In this document: positions 49,064 to 62,150 of the stretch, piece after piece | Numbering within the stretch: the first letter of the stretch is position 1 | How the letters are laid out: every line of letters starts with the position of its first letter | NCBI RefSeq assembly: GCF_020921035.1 | Contig: NC_063155.1 | Coordinates: 22,313,294-22,377,293 of the forward strand | From: Rhodamnia argentea | Lineage: Eukaryota; Streptophyta; Magnoliopsida; Myrtales; Myrtaceae | Direction: 5' to 3' | Length of the DNA: 64,000 bases | Notes under the pieces: generated by a model | The model's input: only the letters and a program-made list of their open reading frames with translations | Told to the model about the DNA's origin: nothing | Database searches by the model: none | Program-made: the position numbers and the translations under genes

Positions 49064-51528
49064 ATGCGAAGTACGACAGACGGTGGCAGGGATAAAAAAG
49101 TGCGCAAGATTCGCAGGCACTCGCCATCCGGTGAGGAAGCCAGTGATGGAGGAGGGATTCCTTTGAAGAAAGGCCCTTGGACAGCGGCAGAAGATGCAAT
49201 TTTGGTTGACTATGTCACTAAGCATGGGGAGGGAAATTGGAATGCGGTCCAGAAGCATTCAGGGCTTGCCAGGTGTGGGAAAAGCTGTCGTTTGCGGTGG
49301 GCAAATCATCTGAGACCTGATCTGAAGAAAGGTGCATTTTCTCCTGAGGAAGAGCGTCTTATTATTGAGCTCCACGCGAAAATGGGAAACAAATGGGCTC
49401 GAATGGCTGCAGAGGTTCTCAAAATGCTGTTTTTTAAATGTTTTTCATGTGGACATTATCTGTTGTGGCTTTTGGTGCTTGTCTTGTATGTCTTTTGCTG
49501 CTTGTGAAATGTTGCCGTAGTGTTTCGCGACATCTTCGCACGAATGGTTGGGAACAGTTTGATTTTTATATCAGATGAAGTGAGGAGTCAAAAATAGCAA
49601 AAGGGATTAAACCCCGGGTTAATATTTTCTTCGGGGATAAGAGATGGAATGTGGAACTTTGAATTGCTGTTTACAATCTAGGGAGGTATCCTTCCAGCTA
49701 GTTTAAGTTGGAGGATTAGGGGACAAGGTTTCACTAAATTGGCACATCTGTTTTTCCTGCTTTTGCAATGGCGACTTGTGCCTCTCATTCTATTTCATGA
49801 CTTTGTGGAAATGGTATCTCAACAAAATCTCTTTGGTCCAATAGACATGTTTTTTATTCTTTATGTGTTTTTGGGTCATAAGCTTGTAAGTTTTGCAATC
49901 ACCATCTTATAATTCTTGTGATATTTGGTTATTTTTTAAAAATAAATCAAATTTGACAGTCTTATAGCTTGGAATAGGATATCCTGTGAGAGAATTCCCC
50001 TGTCCTTGATTCTTTGTTGCTGAACATAGGGTTAGAGAGGTGGCCTTGTGTTTGATTGATTACATCTTGTCTCTTGGATGATGTCACATTTTGAAAGTCA
50101 CCATGTCCAATCTCTTGCCATCATTTGTGTAGCAGAACACGAGCCGTGCTATTTATTATTTGAAAACAAATCTTGGTCTTTAAAACAAATAGAACCTCCT
50201 TATTTTGTCTTCTTGCCCTGATGCATTTCTTCCTTCCCTTTTTCAGTTACCCGGACGTACAGACAATGAGATAAAGAACTACTGGAATACAAGAATTAAG
50301 CGACTGCAACGCACTGGCATGCCTATATATCCTTCTGAGGTTTGTCTTCAAGTGTCAAGTGGGAATCAAGAAACTCATAACATGGGTAACTTGCATACTG
50401 CAGGCAAAGATAATTGTGATCTCTCACAGGCAGATACACTTGAGATCCCAGAGGTTGATTTTAGAAAACTGGAACTGCATCTAGGTTTCTCTTCTTTTTG
50501 GTCTACACTTTTGGACGTTCCTCCTTGCGGCTTTGCAAGAGAGGCAATGTGTCTATCCGATGCTTACTGCTTTCCATTTCCATCAATCCCGTCTCCTAAA
50601 CGCCTTCGGGGTTCTGAAACCCCATATCCTGTTTTGGATGCTGGAAGTAATGACAGTTTCTCTTCATTGGGTCAGTATGCTGACTATTCTTCCGAGATCA
50701 ATCCTGAGTCCTTTGTGTTGTCATCACCGTATGATGTCAATCCTGACTCGACTAACCAGTCTCTACTGGGCGATCTCCCAGGCAGCCATGCCTTTTTAAA
50801 TGGCAACTACCCTTCTTCTGTGCCCCATTTGGAGGCCATGAAGTCGGAGCTCCCTTCACTCCAATATACAGAGACTCAGCAAAGTAGCTGTGGTACTCCT
50901 GCATCCCCACGACCTTCCCTTGAGTCTATTGAACCTCTAATACAGTCACCTCCATGCGAGCACTATCAGTCAGATTGTCATTCGCCACAGAGGTGCGGCC
51001 TACTGGAAGCCGTCGTCTATGAGGCCTGCTCTAAGCAAAAATCCTGCGCACAGACTACTGGCGTTTCTGGCAATGTAGCTTGCAACTGTTCTCCGGTTCA
51101 GCTCAGGACAAAGCCGGAAATGTATGCTGCCCCAGACTCTCCTTTTGGTCATAATGCTACATCAGTGCTCGGCGGAAGATCGCTTGAAGAACCCCAATCC
51201 GCCGACACCATGCCTGGTGCGATCACTTAATGTTGCTTATAGTTCATAAAATGATGATGGCTTTGTTTCATTGCCAGAATGAACTTCAGCATTTTCTCAG
51301 TGGAGTTTTCGGTTTGTCTTTCATGCAGGATTTGACATCAAGCCTGAGGAAGATAGCAAACCTTTTACTGATTTTGAAGGAAAGCAAGAGATCTTAGATC
51401 AGATGCACATCAACAGGCCAGATGCTTTGTTTGATTTAGATTGGTGTCAGCACAAAAGTCAGCCTAGCGAAGACAAAATTGGGCGGGCAGATTATATCGG
51501 AGCACTTCTTGGTACTGATTTTTACTAA
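49064..51528 (+). CDS. GAMYB-like R2R3-MYB transcription factor
   Basis: A nuclear DNA-binding regulator of the GAMYB subfamily, which acts in anther/tapetum and seed gibberellin responses. Three coding exons: 49064-49414, 50247-51216, 51329-51528; 506 aa. The R2 repeat (from [15 protein letters not shown], about 37-87) and R3 repeat ([15 protein letters not shown] to [15 protein letters not shown], about 90-140) carry the regular Trp pattern, with the first R3 Trp replaced by Phe as usual. The subfamily marks [44 protein letters not shown] and PLIQSPP are present. The miR159 site lies over the codons for SELPSLQ. The C-terminus ends [13 protein letters not shown]. The nearest Arabidopsis relatives by position would be MYB81/MYB104, but by sequence I claim only the subfamily. 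Confidence 0.92.
50845..50865 (+). promoter_or_regulatory. miR159 target site in the MYB coding sequence
   Basis: CGGAGCTCCCTTCACTCCAA plus T matches the conserved miR159 target of GAMYB-like mRNAs (TGGAGCTCCCTTCATTCCAA in Arabidopsis MYB33, as recalled), with differences only at the first base and one central-3' base. It falls at the family's standard place. Expected effect: cleavage or repression of the transcript in vegetative tissue. Confidence 0.88.
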
Positions 51529-52985
51529 GTCACCCAGAATATGGGTGATAGGACCACATTGCACTGGTATACGACACGACTACAACATGCCTTCTCGTCA
51601 ACCCTTGGGAATAGTGAGTTTTTAGAATTTTGGAAATTCTGCCTCCTTTTCCGGTCTATGAATTTTGCAACTTCCACCTTACGTTTGGGACCTATGGCTT
51701 CAAGATTTGAGTTCTCCTTTTTGAGTCCTCTGGACAATGTCATGTGAATTCCTTTGGATGCTTATAATTCTAGCTAATTGTCGATTTGTTCTTCCTGTGC
51801 TGTTCTTATTGCTTAGTTACACCGGAAGCAATCATGTCTGACTGGCCCTTAGCTCTAGACTTGCAACTTCTTGTTGTCTTGTGGTGTTTTATTTGCTGGT
51901 CTTATTTCGATCTATGGGCATGACACCCCAGGCTAGGAAAAGTGTCGCATGGATCAGCTGCAGCACCAGCCTGGTGAGGCAAAGTAGTCCATCTTCAGCC
52001 TAATGACTATACGTCTCAAATTTTTACCTGGACTTTCATATGGTTGCAACTGGTTGGCTCCGCGATCGTGGCCATCCGGCACTGCCTCACAGTCTCTCCT
52101 GTTCAAGAGGGGCTGTATTAACGTCGTAGGCCATTGAACGTGAGTAAATGTTGCGTTTGAATAGAAGAAGAGACGTGAACGAGACTGTCCGGACTGGGGA
52201 GATACTCTTTTGCAGAAGGCATTGACCATTTCTGTCGACTTACAACTTTGCTCATCATTCCAAAAGTACGTGAGTCTATATCATGACCACCACGCCCAAA
52301 ACCCAGAAACATTCCTGGACAAAAAAAAAGCAAGAAAAATAACCACACAAAAAAAAAAAAAAAAGGGCACAGCATGCCACTGATACCCTTTTCCAGTTTT
52401 CCTGGTTAATAATATTTGCCTTACCGATAGAACAGATTAGTCGACCATGCGATAAACCAAATGTAACCACGTCCATATAACGCACCTTTCACTAAGACCA
52501 CCTCGAGGCGAAAAACGTTGACGGGTTGTGTTCGATCGACAATTAATCTTGCAAGTTGGTTATTCGTCTCGTAGATTAGTTTTTCGTCTGCACGGGTTGC
52601 ATCGATACTAAAAATACGCAGAAAACATAATCGGATTTAATGTCTGAATTTGAAATGGTTCGTGACAAAGTGACTAATTATCGCGTTAGACAGAAGTAGA
52701 GAAAACTGGCCGACATACATTTTGGCCGGCCTAGCCGTCGAGTCCTCATACCTCCAATAAATAGAGAGCGAATCCACCGACAGACTGACTCATTTCATCC
52801 ATTTGCCAAGCCAACCCAAAAATAGAAAACCCGGCAAGGATGGTATTATTTTCGACCTATATTATTCCTCCCTCCCCTGAGTCCCCTCTCCCCCCGCCCG
52901 GGATGAAGTGAGCTTTCTTTTTTTTTTTATTTTCTTTTACAGGGAAAAATGATTTAAGATTCATTTTCGTAGTTTTAGGTATTTA
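51529..52985. other. MYB 3' flank and intergenic DNA
   Basis: Contains the MYB 3' UTR (probably to about 51900) and spacer with poly-A runs at 52321-52330 and 52351-52364. A minus-strand frame at 51954-52229 has no recognisable features. No gene seen. Confidence 0.5.
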
Positions 52986-53340
52986 TAATTTTTAAGGAAA
53001 ATTTCGAATAAAGTATGAAATAGACTTTATTCCAAACAAGAGTATGAAGTGTACTTGTTCTTCATTGATTTTTTTTACTTTCTTTTATTTTTCCTTTGAC
53101 TTTTTCCCTTGGTTTCGCCGGTTGACTAGGCCGCCAGTAAGGGCAAGGGTGAGGCCGTCCCTCCCGACCGTCGAGGGCAGCCGCGAAAAAAAAAGGATTA
53201 AAAAAAAAAAGCAAATGACATGAATGCTCTTGATCGGATCACTCTTCATAATAAAAAGATGACATTTCAGGCTTCATTTTAGATTCTTATTTAATAAAAT
53301 AATGACATTTCATGTCTTTATTTAAAATGTATATAATTTT
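52986..53340. mobile_element. Short inverted-repeat element with GC-rich core, related to the 35465-36295 element
   Basis: The left arm (AAAATTTCGAATAAAGTATG) and the reverse complement of the right arm (TTTAAATAAAGACATGAAAT) are diverged inverted repeats with the same wording as the element at 35465. A small GC-rich core (53115-53180, GGCCGCCAGTAAGGGC) lies between them. It appears to be an older or shortened copy. Boundaries are approximate. Confidence 0.5.
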
Positions 53341-53459
53341 TATTAAAAAAATTGAAAATGATAAAGGGAAAAGAAAGGAAGAAGACGCCTATCAGAATCC
53401 GGCAAAAAATTAGAATGGGGATAACGTGGCGTAACGTGAGTTTGTGCCTTTTTCTTTTT

Positions 53460-53461
<2 letters not shown>

Positions 53462-53494
<33 letters not shown>
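53462..53494. repeat. (CT)n microsatellite upstream of the RING-H2 gene
   Basis: About 16 CT units, some 100 bp before the probable leader of the RING gene. Pyrimidine-rich patches of this kind recur at 5' ends in this window. Confidence 0.95.
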
Positions 53495-53498
<4 letters not shown>

Positions 53499-54678
53499 GC
53501 TAAGCGCTAATAATTGAGACCCACTTTCTCTTTTTACTCACTCCTTTGGCCTACTTCCAAAGTGGTAAAAGCTAAAGCTAAGCTAAGCTCAGCTCATCTC
53601 CCACTGAGCTTCGTCTTTGCTGGGTGGGGTTGGTGATGTGGAGCTTTTAGGGGGTGTTCGCGAGCTTTTGGAGTCCACGGCTGGAATCGGATCTCTCCGC
53701 CCCCTCCTCCGCCTTTCCCTCGTCGTCTCTTTGGTAGGTTTCGGATCTTCTCTTTCAAGAACTTTCATTTCAACCCCCTCTCTTTTATACCCCCGGTGAA
53801 ATCAGATGCGGATTGAGTTGTGTGGTCGTCTTTTGAGTGGCGAAGAATCTCCTTGCTTTTGGGTGTTGACTGTTTGACTAACCTGAGCCTGTATTTCCTT
53901 TTGTTGTCAATCAAAATTCTTTCTTGTGATCTTGTTTTTTACCGTTTTGTGGGTTGGAATCGTGACTGGATCTTGAGACTCTGTTTCTTTCTGACGAGAC
54001 GAAGGCCTTGGTTCTCCATGATTAGCTCGGATCAAGCTTCGGTTTCACTTTGCAGAGGAAGGGGAAACTGCGTTCTCGTGGTTCCCGAATCTTGTGCCGT
54101 AGTTTCCGTGCCTATGCTTCTGCACTACACAAAAGTAAAAAAGAAAAAAGAAAAAACAGCATTTTCTGCGATATGAATTGGCAGAATCTGTTGATTCCAC
54201 GAGCCAGCCTCTTTTGTTTTTATGTATTGAATTGCCAATGCTCATGTGAAAGTGTCGCCGTTGATCATTTGCCATATTTCGTTGTAGACCAAGTAAAGCT
54301 CTGAAGTGTGGTTGTTTTGTGTAGTGTTTTACTTGCGTTTGGGAAATTCAGCTGCTCTTTCTGTTCCTGCTCTTAACTCTTCCAGCTTCTTGTTGAGGTG
54401 CAATTGGCTGATTCAATGATTGGATTTAATCTTCATTTTGGAAAGGTGTGGTAGTAAATCATTCTTTCCAGAATAAATCATGAGCTCGTGTCGTATCAGT
54501 GAGAGAAACACTTGGCCAAATGGGTTTTGTTGCCCCTTCCAACTACTGTGAAAGAGACCCCTTTGTTGGTGTTATATACATACTTTCAGAAGTTATTTGG
54601 TGTAATGCAACTGTAAATTCTCTAATGCAGAAGGAAGCGTGTCTATTGTTTTGATATTTGCACTTGAACAAAGAAAGG

Positions 54679-55716
54679 ATGTATAATGGAGAAGAGACAC
54701 ATTGGTGCTATCAGTGCAACCAGCCATTTGGGCTTCAAGGCCAAGAAGTAATTTGCCCTTACTGTGCTGGAGGATTTGTGCAAGAACTTCAGGAGGTACA
54801 GGCTCTGCCGTTGGCAGATGTTTCAGCACCATACCCGATGGATCTCTCTTCTCGAGTACCTCCAGTGTTTGACGCTTTATATGCTCTGGTAGGCGATAAT
54901 TGTCTCGACCCCAGAAGTAGATTTCTTGGCTTAGTTGATTTGTTAATGAGGGATGCAGTCGCAGGAGGAAATCCTAATTTTGATGTCAGAGGACGTCCAG
55001 GTTGGGAGCTAAACTTAGTTTCAGTGTTTGTACTTTCCTTTTCTTCATCACCCCCACCCCCTTCTCTTTTTCCTAGTGACCACATGCATCATTAAATAAG
55101 ATATTCGACTGTTTACCATAATATAGCAGGAAGAAGACCAAGGTTAGCTGACATGGATGACTATTTCATGGGCCCAGGACTTGAAGAATTGATTGAACAG
55201 CTCACTGTTGATGATAGAAGGGGTCCACCCCCGGCACCTCAGTCGGCAATCGCTGCATTGCCGACCATTAAGATCACTCAGACGCATCTTCGGGCGGATT
55301 CAGAGTGTCCCGTCTGCAAAGAGGAATTCGAGCTGCAAGCCGAAGCAAAGATGATGCCTTGCCACCACATTTATCACCCTGATTGCATTGTGCCTTGGTT
55401 GGTACAGCACAATTCCTGTCCTGTTTGCCGCTTTGAGATGCCGCCGCTGGGTGCCGGTTCTGTTCAGGGGGTTCAAAGCCGGAGTGACCAGAGTAGAAGC
55501 AGCAGCAGCAGCAGCAGCAGCAGCCCTCTAAGGAGTGGTGATAGTGGCAGGGACAGTGCGAGGCAAAATCAAGGGAGGAGGAGTCGATTACCATGGCCTT
55601 TTGGTTCATCAAATTCTAATACCCAGCAATACGCTGAAACAGGAGGAAGCAACTCGAGAACCATTCATGAGCAGAATCACGAGATGAACTACTCTGGATG
55701 GCCATTTGATTACTGA
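54679..55716 (+). CDS. RING-H2 E3 ubiquitin ligase (RHC1A/RDUF type, N-terminal zinc ribbon)
   Basis: Predicted to transfer ubiquitin from an E2 to substrates. Two coding exons: 54679-55000 and 55130-55716, joined within a Gly codon; 302 aa. The N-terminal zinc ribbon uses Cys10, Cys13, Cys26 and Cys29 (HWCYQC ... ICPYC). The RING-H2 finger has Cys167, Cys170, Cys185, His187, His190, Cys193, Cys204, Cys207 with the E2-contact Trp197 (C3H2C3). A serine run (about residues 274-282 by base position 55494-55524) comes from an AGC microsatellite. A donor at 53733/53734 and an acceptor ending at 54630 indicate a leader exon and an intron of about 900 bp in the 5' UTR. The domain layout fits the RHC1A/RDUF group. 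Substrates are unknown. Confidence 0.92.
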
Positions 55717-56618
55717 GTCCCGCCATACTTAGAGGATAGTGATAGAGCTCATAAATAATCGTGGGTAGGTCTAAGTACTCGATGGTCGCTCTTGTTTGCA
55801 TTGGGACTGCAGTGAAAGTTGTCTCCGGGTCAAACTATCTCTGTGTTTTTGGAGTGGATATGGTCTCTTGAGGCCGCAGCTTGGTTGAATATCTATCGGT
55901 TCTCATAACATTTTCCTGTGCATGGCCGTGTGTGGCGAACTCCAAAATGAGTCGCTCTGTCCTAGCTGCTTGTGGAGTCGACAGCTACATGATGTTTTGG
56001 CAATCCCTTATTTTTTTTTTCTCTGTGGGGGTGTTGATATAATTCTATAATTGCTCTTAATCTGGAGAGATTTATGGATATTTGGGTGGAGCATTTTTTT
56101 CCTTGGTCAAATTGCTTTTGATGTCCAAAAATGGCTGTGCTAACGATGCAGGGCAAGCATGTTTAATAGAGAAAATGTCTTACTTTTCAAGGTAAACTTT
56201 AAGTTTCAAGACTCTACTTATACACACTACGAGAAAAGCTACCATTTGGGAAATTCAAAATCGAAGTATATTTGTTTTGTTGCTCAACCATTGTTTTAAA
56301 CACTCAATAGCAATGAGAGGGAGGGAGGGAGAATTATCAAATTGTCGTAGTTGTGCGAGAGATATGGCGGTCACACTATCAAATTAAGATTTGATCATGA
56401 AGACCATCGATTACTGCCCGTTGTTTGTCCATTTGAATGAACATTAATAACTTGACGGAAGACAACCTAAGGAGCTTCGACAATACAAGAAACCTTGTTC
56501 GCACCATGAGGAAAGGGAATGGTCACTAGCTGCTAGTGTGAAAAGAACATGTGCTCTAGTTGTCCATTCAAGCGATTATTGCTAGGTTATCTGGCAAAGA
56601 CAATGAATCCTCGGTGCT
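55717..56618. other. Convergent 3' flanks of the RING and permease genes
   Basis: No further gene seen. Contains the RING 3' UTR and the permease 3' UTR on opposite strands, with short A/T runs. Confidence 0.5.
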
Positions 56619-59600
56619 CTATGTCTTCCCGAGGTTCTCTAGTAATTCAGATATTATCACCCATCCCGCCCCTCCACCAATTACCGCAAGAGTGAGCTGT
56701 CCGCCGGGAACCAGCTTGGGTGGTCTCATCGATGTAATTGAATTCGACTGCCTATCTGACCATGACATTGCAGCAGGGAGGATTCCAAACAGCACCAGCA
56801 CTAAAATGAAAATGGAACAGGGGGATATAAGAGAAAACGAAACGGGCTGAGTTCGCCAAAGCGACCATCTCTAGTTGCATGCGAGGAGATTAACCCTGCC
56901 ATCAACTTGAGCTAGAAGAGTTGGGCTTACCTCCATAAGTTCCAGCAAAATCCAAGGCTTTGAAGAAAATTTCTGGATCTAGCAATGAGAGTATGAGCGG
57001 AGGAACCAAGGTCAAGAGATATGGCAGAGGTTTGTTCTGACCAGAGGGGAGCTTCAACACTGCAGATATAAGATTACTAACATCAACATACAGTAATACG
57101 ATCATTTATTTAGAGAATTTGACTTATGTCATGTCTCGGACAAAGTTTTGAGGTGATGCTTTGAATTAAGATTGTAGGAACAGGGTGCTATGCACTCTCA
57201 TATGTTTTGGCAAAGACATTTGTGACTGGAATGTGCTACATACTCTACTGCAACGCATTACCCAACACTGGTTTATTGCCTATTAAAGAGCTTGCCTCTT
57301 GCATCTCCGCGAGGGATTGTAAGATTTAGACTAATGTAAATTTCAGAATGTCCATAACCACGTACATATAGGTGCAAGACAAAGACCGCGTATGAATTCT
57401 CCATTAGAATTTAACACGATTGACTTTGGTGAAGAAAGAAGCATACTTACAGTCAGCCAAGAAGTCGGAGAGGCCCAGAACAAATCCGATATAAGATGTT
57501 GCGATTGCAAGAAGCGAGAATACCTCAACTATAGGCTGTGGAAACAACAAGAGGCATATAGAGCTAAGAACTGAAAGTCTGTTTTGTAAGGTTTGAAACT
57601 ATATTGAAATGGATGTTGAATCTTGACTAAAAAAAGTTGAAATGGTTGAAGCCAGACTTACGCCAACGACTCCATTACTGGATCGTAATTGTTGTATAGG
57701 GTCAATGAAGTTATCAGAGCTCACATCAGCACTTGTAATAGTCCCTAGGATGACAGCATTCCATACAAGAAATAAGCCAAGAGGTATAGCTGTGCCCAGG
57801 ACAATTGCAGTCCTACAAATAATGCAATGTCGTCACGGACAAATTAAGAAGTGTCAAACAAGAATTGTGAACTATGTCAACATTCCAAATAATATATGAA
57901 GGAAAAAGCGACTAGAATTATGACAACATAAAAGAAGCAAGATGAACTCTGATTAGGGAGCGAACAGGGAAGTGACCACAAGAATTATGCAGAACTTATT
58001 TTTGACTTCTTGTATTAATTTAACCCACTTGATAATCTTGAAGTCGCTAAAATTCATTCATGTGCAAAGAGCAAGGCTTGAAAAGTGGCATTTTATTTGA
58101 ATGCAGTTGGCCATCGCATTATCTTCAGCACAAAGGGCTGAGCGGCCATGTACACAAAGACTGCCCCGGTCTCAAACTAAAAGTAAACCCAATTTCTCCA
58201 AAGCAGGATTAACAGATCAGCATAAAAACGAGGATGAGGTGCATTAACTGAGATGGACGATCTTGAGATGCCAGAACAGATGCAAGCAGTAAATCTTATT
58301 ACCTTACTTTTGTCAGGTCACCTTCAAGATTTGTACAAAGAACAGGCACTACGTTCTGCACAAACCCAATACAATATGATCAAATTAGTTCTTTCTGAAA
58401 AACTGTCCTGATTTCAAGGGCTCCAGTCCGGTGAAATTACCTGGTACACAAATGATAGTGCAATAACAGGTATACTCATTGGAACAGCTTCAAAGTTGGC
58501 TTTGAGAAGAGACTCCCAGTGCACATCTCCACTTGCGGCTGCCTAAGGAAACACACTCAACTTCAGTAGACATGAAAAACACACCGTCTTGAAATCACCA
58601 GTGAAAGTGCTCTAATTGGTACATACAAAATTGTTAAAGTCAAATAATGCAAACAAGAACTTGTTATAGGAATGAATTCCATTAGAAGCAGTACAAGGAA
58701 AATATATATGAGATTTTTTCAAAAAATAGAAAATATCTTGAAAATTTGGCATTACCATACAGACAATTCATAGTCCAGGAAAAGTATTAACATCGCGAGC
58801 TGAAACTTAACTGAAGCTTACCACGAGAGCTGCAAAAGACAACAGGATGCCAAGAACCAAAACCCCGTTTACCGCACCAATCAAGCGCTGGCTACAATAG
58901 GAGATGATTAGAGTCCCTTCATTCATCCAAGCGGTGGGTACAATGTTTATATAGAAAATTCACAATAATAACCAACCACACGAACAATTAAAAATTGCAA
59001 ATGACTTGGATCTTAATTGAGACCGTATAATTTTAGGAGCTGTCAAGTCAAGATTGGTCTGTAAATCAAGCATTCTTTCAGGCTATACAGGTATGATCAT
59101 ATGGCTAAGATAACAGGAGATATCATCTGCTCGTCAGTGGATTTGATGATGAACAAGGAAAATTTTTTTTTTTTTTCTATCTTCCATAAAAAAATTCAGT
59201 TTGAACGGGGAAGGACCTTCTTATAGTTACTTGAAGAAATGAAATCAGAAAGCTACACCAACCTGCCAAAATAGCAGATTCCCCCCATTACCAGTGAGAA
59301 CAGGGTAGCACTCTCCCATCTGCAACCATAATGCTGCCCATCAACACCTACGAAAGTACGAAATGCACTTCAAATATGTGCCTCATAAGTGCTAGCGAGG
59401 AACTAAGCATCTCAAGAAAAAATTTAGCATGAAAACCAGGAGGAGAAAAGCTAGAGTGATGATCCATACAGTGGAATGCCAAGAGAATTTGTTAAAATAT
59501 CTGAAGAACGAGCCACATAAGCAACGAGGAGGGCATAATGAATGAAAATGTATGACCAACTGCAGGAAAGAATGTATAAATCAGAGAAGCAATATAAATG

Positions 59601-61247
59601 GAGTCATGTATGAATTTAAATTCGTGTCTCTAAGAATGCTAATATCATATTGTCTATCATCACTGGACGCCCTCTTGTTTTCAGAATTTGTATCCAGTCG
59701 AGTTTACAAGCTAGCGATAATAATAATGATTGAGATAAACCTCCTAAAACAATAGAATGTATGGGGTGATGGCCTACTAGATAATCTCAGACCTGAGCTC
59801 ACTACAAAAACATGAGCAGTGATACATGGCCCATAACCATTTGTTGTGGTAATTTGTCATTAATACAGAGACAACTAACAATGGCGGGCAGATTTTACAT
59901 TAGTATCCACACTTCGTATGCCTAGATCACTCTAAAATACATTGATTTCACTTGCTAACACATAACTCAAGGTGAATCATAATAAAATGGCAATCTCACT
60001 GAGAGAGTGGCCAAAGAAAATTCTTTACCAAGCGACTTGCACTCCAAACTTCCCTAAAGTTCTCATTGCCATTGATACCTGAAAGGTTTTTCGTATAAAG
60101 TTAATTGCAATTCGTATAACAGTAAGTAAATCAGATTAATGTTTTGAATGCTGTAACAAAGTATGAGGATCAAAAGGTTTGTCTTCTATTCTTGCTGGGG
60201 TAGTCACAAGAAGTTTGCATCAAATAGTAGCTTTTTTTGGAAGCGCAAGTGGATTCTCATGAGCGGATTACCAGCGATACACCTCCAGAACCCAGTTCGC
60301 ACATCGTGTTCACATTGACTTCAGCGATGAGCAGCCCTGTTGCAACCTGCAATGTTTGGACACCCAATAATTGTTGGAGTGAGTGATAATTTGACTTAGC
60401 TTGTCGTCAATGATGAATTGACAATAGCTCACAAAAGAAGAAAATGGAAAATTCACTATGTGAACACGTTTAGAAGTATCACACAGATGATTACCATGAA
60501 GATCCAACAGAAAATACAGGTAACTGCAGAAGCTATGAATCCAGATTCTTGTGTCACGGCAGGTATGGCGAGAATCCCAGCTCCTACCTATCAAACTTTG
60601 GATCAGTAAATGAACATCGCGGCAAAAATGAGGCGCTAGAATTCCTTGATAATTACGACTATAGTTAACGTAACATGCAATTTGCCATGCCCAGAATGTG
60701 CACCGGGCAGAAGAGTTCGTGATCCAGCCAAAATTGAACATAACCTCCGCATGACTCGATTCTAATTTAGGCCAGTCCAATGCTGAAGTCGCATTCAAAT
60801 GGGTAACCGAATCCTTACCGTAGTGCCTGCGACCAGGAAAACCGCACTGGACAGGCTTCCTGAAAACAGCAAAACAAGAAAAACGAACGCTGCGACGATT
60901 AGTAAAGTAACATCGGACAAACGCAAGCCGCTGAGAAATGCGCTCGGCGCGAGGTCGGAGGATACCGCACCAGGTTCCCGCTTGAGAGTGGCCTGGTTAA
61001 GATTCGAGAACAGTCGCTCGAGTTCGAGCTCGCTCTCTTCGGCCGATTGCCCCTGCGAAGAGCATCTGAGCCTGACCGTCCTCCAAAGCTCGGAAGAAGC
61101 AGAAGGAGAAGAGAGGCGGTGAGAACGCAAGGACGGTCCGCCTCCTGGGGACCGCAAAGTCGGGGGCAAGTGGAAGGAACGGCGATTTCGGGGTTGGATC
61201 GAGAGAGAAGGCAATGGAAGGCAAGAAGGAGATGATGATGGTGCCAT
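56619..61247 (-). CDS. Tryptophan/tyrosine permease family protein, probably plastid-targeted
   Basis: A multi-pass amino-acid transporter of the aromatic amino-acid permease (TyrP/Mtr) family. Thirteen exons (minus): 61247-60819, 60587-60495, 60346-60272, 60078-60029, 59559-59470, 59319-59263, 58891-58822, 58542-58441, 58355-58303, 57812-57662, 57535-57451, 57059-56931, 56800-56619; 521 aa. Residues 1 to about 65 are Ser/Pro/Arg-rich with almost no acidic residues, as in a chloroplast transit peptide. About eleven hydrophobic segments follow. The family mark VGAGILAIPAVTQESGF is at 144-160 and the start of the first helix, SDVTLLIVAAFVFLVLLFSG, precedes it. Related bacterial transporters move Trp or Tyr by proton symport; the substrate here is inferred. 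The exon 9 donor was placed at GTAATA because the nearer GTAAGG breaks the frame. Confidence 0.88.
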
Positions 61248-61654
61248 TCGACAGCGCCTCCCCTCGTCTCCGCTGTGGTAGAACACTCAACACTGGTTGT
61301 TTTGGGTGGAAGGAGAAGTCCTCGTCTGCTTCTGCTTCATCATGCAAAGATGGAGAGGAACCTGATAACGTGGGGCCTACCTGTGCCATTGCAACGCATC
61401 ATGCATCCAATGGAGTTTGGTAGCACGTGACCACCCATGGACGAGGCGACGCCACGTCCCCCAGCCGACATTAGATTATATCCGTAAAACTAATAAGAAC
61501 GTCACGTACTAAATCAATTTTATAAGTTAATTTAATTATGTTAACCATTTTCCTTCTTACATTACGGAAAAGTCTTCCTTGGGCAATCAATCAGACACCC
61601 ATCGAAATATACAAATATTCCTCATGAATTAGGCAACGCTCCGATTAAAATATA

Positions 61655-61976
61655 AAAATATGCTTATTAAAAATTTTAAAATTTGTCACGAAAATATAAT
61701 CAAATCCTAAAATTTATAATCGAGTGCTTCCATTGACTCCGTCCAGCTTGAGAAAGTGTAAACGAGTTTTAAAACTTGTAAAAAGTATAATCAATTCATA
61801 AAATTTATCAAATTGATACAATTAAATTTTTTCTGTTAACTCCGTTTAAGTTGACTAACGAAAAATGCTCACATGGCTTCTTTGAATATTTTTTATAGCT
61901 AAAACGATGTTATTTTGGTTCAAATATAATTTTTAATATAATTTTTTAATTATATTAGATAAAAAGGCTAAAATTA

Positions 61977-62026
<50 letters not shown>

Positions 62027-62150
62027 GAAGAAGAAGTTAGAACTAAACGGGGAGAGCCCTCGTGGCGGCCCCCCCACCATCATCGGGAAGAGCCGGCAGT
62101 GACAGGCGAATGGTCAGCGGGAGTCGCTGGCCCCCAGCTATGCAATAGTC
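61655..62150. repeat. AT-arm/GC-core repeat with (AAT)n microsatellite
   Basis: 61680-61860 resembles the arms at about 6000 and 41600 (CCTAAAATTTATAATCGAGT, TAAAATTTATCAAATTGATA). An AAT microsatellite of about 15 units follows at 61977-62022, then a short GC-rich core (62048-62140). The same architecture occurs elsewhere in the window. No gene seen. The 61248-61654 stretch before it is the permease 5' flank. Confidence 0.6.

Noticed and set aside
55274-55612. 112-aa Cys-rich minus-strand open frame
   Set aside because: The cysteine run is the antisense reading of the AGC serine repeat in the RING-H2 gene.
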